Assembly (NCBI GenBank): GCA_951640165.1
Contig: OX621242.1
Coordinates: 17,849,501 to 17,913,500, forward strand
Source: Pseudoips prasinana
Taxonomy: Eukaryota > Arthropoda > Insecta > Lepidoptera > Nolidae
Length of the DNA stretch: 64,000 bases
Direction: 5' to 3'
Of the stretch, positions 60,245-64,000 are shown one piece after another; position 1 is the first letter of the stretch; each line of letters opens with the position of its first letter. Position numbers and translations under genes: made by a program. The notes beneath the pieces are model-generated. The model searched no databases. It was given only the letters and a program-made list of their open reading frames with translations, and had not been told where the DNA came from.

Positions 60245-60670
60245 TTTATTGGATAAGAGTGTAGTTGTCCTCTTCCTCAAAAAGAGTAACAATAACCTTT
60301 TGAACAATTACAGATCCATCACAATGTAGCTATCTTTAAAGTTGTCTAGAGTCATTACGAATCATAGCGCACACAGGTTCGACGACTTCCAGCCAGAGGT
60401 GTTAAAGTGTTTGTAAAAGAACGCCAACTATTTCAGTCCGACTCCAGGACCAGAACTGGAAACCTATTCAATTGCAGCGAGGCGTAAGACAGGGAGATGT
60501 AGTATCTCCAAAAGAAACGGAAAATAAAGGCTTTCAAGATGTACTTACTCGTCACATCACCTCCGATTTACCGATGATAGATGATATTCATGGCTGAGAC
60601 TTTGAAAGACCTCGGCACAGTATTCGATGACCTCAGCAGAGTCCCTCAACAAGTGGCTATGAAATTTGTT
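60245..60670 (+). pseudogene. RTE-like reverse transcriptase fragment, unit 2
   Basis: Counterpart of 50750-51205 with the same internal deletion and further damage (a TAA in the CLYQN region, and loss after GDVVSPK). Pieces such as TKPIQLQRGVRQGD-like text and AETLKDLGTVFDDLSRVPQ remain readable. Confidence 0.65.
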
Positions 60671-60686
60671 TATTTCAATCCCCACC

Positions 60687-61382
60687 CAGGGGTTCTCCCG
60701 GCTAAGTCGCCGAACATCGATTTCTTAAATGGCGTTCAAATAAATAAAGGTTAAAAATGACTTAATCAATCGTCAAATCGGCTTCAACGTTGACAATCGA
60801 TTCCGGATCATTTATGACGTTACATGTGCTCACGGAAGCCGATTTAACGATTGATTAAGTCATTTTTAACCTTTATTTATTTGAAAGCCATTTAAGAAAT
60901 CGATTTTCGGTGACTCATCCGGTTGAGTGCATAAAAATATCGATTCCTTCTGTAAAAGGAGCGATACACATAATGTAAATACTAGATATAAGAATAATCT
61001 CATATTGCATACTACCCGTCTCCACAAAATAAGTAACTCTTTTATGGGGCAATGTATAAGATTCTATAACAAACTTCCCAATGATATTAGAGAATTGTCT
61101 ACGAATAAGTTTAAAAGAATTTCAAACAAAATTTCTGATTATTTAAGTGATAAAAGTGCTTGGGATGGAGTTGTTCTGAGTCAACACACATGATTGTAAT
61201 TAATCTTAAGTATATTTTATTTTAAAAAAATTCCTACTGAGTTTTCTGGCAGTGTTTCTCAGTAGCTGCCACGTCATGCACTGCACGGTAGGGTAAAAAA
61301 AATATGACGATTCCACATAAATGTAAAATTTTTACGGAATAAACTTACTTTGACTTTGACTTTGACTTAGAGCCCCAGGACT
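60687..61382. mobile_element. P2 fold-back copy 4, split by a LINE fragment
   Basis: Left arm GTTCTCCCGGCTAAGTCGCC, core GATTCCGGATCATTTATGAC, right arm to GGTGACTCATCCGGT at 60921. The end AGAGCCCCAGG resumes at 61372. CCAGG borders both outer ends, and unit 1 shows the empty site (CACCCAGGACAAAAC). Confidence 0.65.
60922..61371 (+). pseudogene. CR1/Jockey-type LINE C-terminus and 3' tail
   Basis: A 5'-truncated LINE end. The frame to 61193 reads HNVNTRYKNNLILHTTRLHK, then SNSFMGQCIRFYNKLPNDIR and NKFKRI...SDYLSDKSAWD, the typical terminus after the RT domain. The frame is open, but there is no ATG at the 5' break. The 3' UTR ends in TTTGACTTTGACTTTGACT, a tandem tail. It is inserted inside the right arm of P2. 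Confidence 0.75.
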
Positions 61383-61417
61383 AATCTTTGTGTGATGTGC
61401 ACGATTATGATATGTTT

Positions 61418-61505
61418 AGCAGTTGCCTGGGTTGTTATAGTAGGTACAGTGGCTGCCTAGTTTGGGATCAGATGGCTGAGTGTTAGTTGTCCCAAGATAT
61501 TTATT
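61418..61505 (+). repeat. SINE-1 3' fragment in unit 2
   Basis: CAGTTGCCTGGGTTGTTATAG and CTAGTTTGGGATCAGATGGC followed by TGTCCCAAGATATTT. Absent from unit 1. Confidence 0.6.
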
Positions 61506-61729
61506 TAATTATTTAATAAATATACAAACAGTGACATAGCTAATATTAATAAGGTAAGTTGATAATGCTGGAAATTTTACCACTAAACCAATTTAAATGT
61601 AATTACATATCTCTCTTTCTCTCTATTAGACCTCATATGAAAAGAACAGGATGTAAATAGAGCTGTCCAACTACTAAAACTTACCTGTATGTTATAATAC
61701 GCGTATACATAGGTATAGTTATTATAAAT

Positions 61730-62030
61730 AGGCCCGCTAATGGGCGACAGGCCTTGCTGTGTGGTGACGCCGGCGAATATCAGAATATCATCACCCCATC
61801 TCATCCCGTGGCGGGTGTAGAAGTCGCCCGAAGGGAATATTTAGATATTTCATTTGTTTGTACTATGTTAGCAGATTACGGGCAGCAGCGTCTCTCTGAG
61901 AACTATGAACATCTTACTGCGATCGCCAACCCGTCTGCTAAGCGTGGCGATTATGGCATATCACCCCAAGTACTTGGGGGAGTTCAGTAGTGGACTTTTT
62001 ACAGCTGTTATTATGATGATGATGAAGGTG
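61730..62030 (+). mobile_element. SINE-4 copy in unit 2, uninterrupted
   Basis: From GGCCCGCTAATGGGCGACAG through CATCTCATCCCGTGGCGGG and CTTACTGCGATCGCCAACC to an ATTATGATGATGATGAAGG tail. Confidence 0.65.
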
Positions 62031-62080
62031 TTTCGTGACAAAACTAAATATGCTCTGTCCTTATTATTAAAGGTGGCCAG

Positions 62081-62325
62081 ATGCTCTCACTAATCCGTAA
62101 GCGATCGGCGAGGTTAAGTTACTAGGCTCGCGGTCAGTCTATAGGACAGCCAAAGTGGTTTAATTTCTGAGCATCCCCGTGGCACGCTTCGGAGGGCACG
62201 GTAAGCTGTCGGTCCCGGTTGTAGTCATTAGACAACAGTCGTTAAACCACGTCAGAGGCCACTGGGCGGCTTGAACAACTCTGATACTAGGGTAAGCACT
62301 GTCCATACGATAAGCAAGTAATTAA
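62081..62325 (+). mobile_element. 5S-rRNA-derived SINE copy 4, unit 2 only
   Basis: CGGCGAGGTTAAGTTACTAGG, then a degraded AGATGGG block, GTCGGTCCCGGTTGTAG and GGCGGCTTGAACAACTCTGA. Unit 1 lacks it at the corresponding place (about 52410). Confidence 0.7.
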
Positions 62326-62354
62326 ATGTATGATAGAAAGAAATGCGATGATAT

Positions 62355-62573
62355 CTATACATATCATAAAATCGTAGGAAAGTCAAAACTGTACATTGAA
62401 TATTTTTTTAAAAGGATACGCGGGGCGTGATCTACCTCTAAATTTTGCATGAATATTACTGAGAGGTTGGGTCTACATATAGGCTACATATTATCATACT
62501 ATCACCTACGGGGGAGGAGTCTGATAATTTATAAAATTTAACACGAGTAAAACCGCGGGGCCCAGCTAGTAAA
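62355..62573 (-). repeat. R-repeat, long subfamily, copy 4, unit 2 only
   Basis: Minus strand, from CTATACATATCATAAAATCG to GGGCCCAGCTAGTA. Unit 1 is continuous across the site (ATGATATAAAAAAATAG near 52450), which gives exact ends for this repeat family. Confidence 0.75.
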
Positions 62574-63120
62574 AAATAGTTTAGATAGTATTGCATAGAA
62601 TCGGCAGCACAGACATATATGTAAGTACCTATGTTATATCTATATTCTCTATTTCAAGTCTTACCATCTATAAAAAGAGCTGTTATTGATTGGTGAATTT
62701 ATAATAACTTACACTATCGCGGGAAGGAGAGTTCGTCTTTCGTTGCTACGGACTGGACTGTGTATATTTAGTTGACCTACTATGTGAATATTATATATTG
62801 TTTGCTTCTTTTATGCGGCTGCCACATAGTATTTTGCTTCACCTTATAGGCAGTTCTTTTTGGACTAGTCCCACTCTTTTACCCCCCACCGCAATTCCTG
62901 TAAGACGGGATCAACAGTAGTATTCTATGATAATTACTGTTTACAAAAAAATCCTATCGATAAAAAAATAATAGAAAATAGAGTAAAAAATACCGGAGTA
63001 ATCCTGTAACATAAAAACAAAATAAGTAAATCAAAATTTTTAAGAATATTCGTCATTGCCATAGTGTATATCTAAATATATATATATACGCTATATCTAG
63101 AAATACACTACATAGAAACT

Positions 63121-63158
63121 GATTGACCAGAAGAATACTAATATTCTACTGGTCAATC
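63121..63158. repeat. New hairpin in unit 2
   Basis: GATTGACCAGAAGAATA and TATTCTACTGGTCAATC pair over 17 bp with one mismatch around CTAA. Unit 1 (52976-53005) has only the left arm and no inverted copy. Confidence 0.8.
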
Positions 63159-63587
63159 CCTTTCATTTGATACCCATATTGAGGGCGTAGTGTAAAAATA
63201 TGTTATCCGCCATTTTGATGGAGCAGCCATCTTGGAAAGATTTTAATCAAACATAGGTACCTAAGAACATTCCCGACTGATTTACCTAACATAGAAAAAA
63301 AAAACAAAATCAAAATCGGTTCATCCGATTCAGAGCTACGATGCCACAGATAGACACACACACAGATAGACATCGACGTCAAACTTACAACACTCCTCTT
63401 TTTGCGTCGGGGGTTATAAAACACCGTTTGGTGCTTTTTAATAAAATATAAAATAAATAAAATGAAGCAGATTGTATTTGACTGTTTAGTCAAAAAGACA
63501 ACCTGCTTCATTTGAAGTCGGTTAATACGACACTGAACAGTAGGTAAGGCCCAGGGACGTCCTAGGAAATTGATGCATTTTCCTTGG

Positions 63588-64000
63588 ATCCCGCAATGAA
63601 TTTAATCAGAGTACCTAAACAAGTTAAATGTGGTTCCACTTCCCACTAGAGCCAGATGAAGTAAGAGAAAAGACAAGAGAACTAGACAAGTTAGTAAGTG
63701 GAAGGATGTTTGTGAAAACGCTTGGGGTAGATTTGAAGCGTCTTATCAAGTTACCTGCATGGTAAAAGCGATGTAATACATAGAAGTTGTTCTTGGAACC
63801 GAGCCGATCTCTGGCTTAGCATTCATGGTCAAAAACCTAACTAAACATCATGTTAAAAAAAGTCACTAACGTCAAGACCAACAGGTGTAGAATTAATTCG
63901 TATAATCTTTAACAGTTACATGAACAGTGTCACATTTTTAGGTAATTGGAATTTGTAGACCATCAAAATGTAAGCTAAATTAGTCCCAGATGAAAATATA
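63588..64000. other. Unique flank right of the duplication
   Basis: Begins ATCCCGCAATGAATTTAATC, a block also seen in diverged form near 12010. No gene or element end is recognised beyond it. Confidence 0.35.

Larger units (their letters stand above)
53622..63587 (+). repeat. Segmental duplication unit 2, with insertions
   Basis: Second copy of unit 1, enlarged by the LOA-like LINE with its 386-bp flanking repeat, a P2 element holding a LINE fragment, a SINE-1 fragment, a 5S-derived SINE and an R-repeat. Homology with unit 1 ends at CCTTGG (53536/63587). Confidence 0.85.

Overview
The window looks like nuclear DNA from a moth or butterfly (Lepidoptera). The sequence is AT-rich. It is packed with repeat types I know from lepidopteran genomes: tRNA-derived SINEs, an abundant short repeat starting ACTAGCTGTGCCCCGCGG, a repeat ending GCACTTGGCCGG, a Dong/R4-type retrotransposon in a TAA microsatellite, mariner elements, and RTE-like reverse transcriptase debris. 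I recognise no host protein-coding gene, no rRNA gene and no functional tRNA gene. Every coding region I can support belongs to a mobile element.

Layout. 1-3.9 kb: SINE/RTE debris and unexplained AT-rich DNA. 3.87-5.17 kb: a structurally complete mariner with an uninterrupted transposase frame but no AUG at the expected N-terminus. 5.2-6.8 kb: a SINE and short repeats. 6.78-10.5 kb: a Dong/R4-like non-LTR retrotransposon with one intact frame (DNA-binding N-terminus, reverse transcriptase, CCHC, restriction-like endonuclease). 10.7-20 kb: SINEs and short repeats with two LINE fragments. 20.04-21.36 kb: a dead mariner on the minus strand. 22-29.3 kb: fold-back elements, a 5S-rRNA-derived SINE and long unexplained AT-rich stretches. 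29.3-33 kb: a decayed CR1/Jockey-type LINE ending in a 0.9-kb module with a long TA microsatellite; a second module copy lies at 45.3-46.2 kb. 33-37 kb: nested SINE and fold-back elements. 37.8-38.7 kb: an internally deleted Tc1/mariner-superfamily element retaining both ends of its transposase gene and a spliceable intron. 39.5-42.7 kb: a 5'-truncated RNase H-bearing LINE on the minus strand with clear target-site duplications. 43-49.7 kb: SINEs, palindromes and a CpG-rich fold-back.

49.7-63.6 kb is a tandem segmental duplication. Unit 1 is about 49730-53536 and unit 2 about 53622-63587. They are joined by about 85 bp containing a perfect 31-bp-arm palindrome. Unit 2 contains a nearly full-length LOA-like LINE (54036-59483) flanked by two 386-bp direct repeats. 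Unit 1 shows the uninterrupted site, so the repeats look like an exceptionally long target-site duplication. Comparing the two units gives filled/empty-site evidence for several other insertions and one fold-back mutation.

The autonomous elements supply reverse transcriptases and transposases. The short elements carry RNA polymerase III-type heads or inverted termini and appear to be their passengers. The likeliest functional proteins are the Dong/R4 polyprotein and, if its start problem is bypassed, the 4.1-kb mariner transposase. Family names come from motif recognition only; I ran no searches. Repeat-family labels (SINE-1, MITE-1, P2, R, G) are local to this report.
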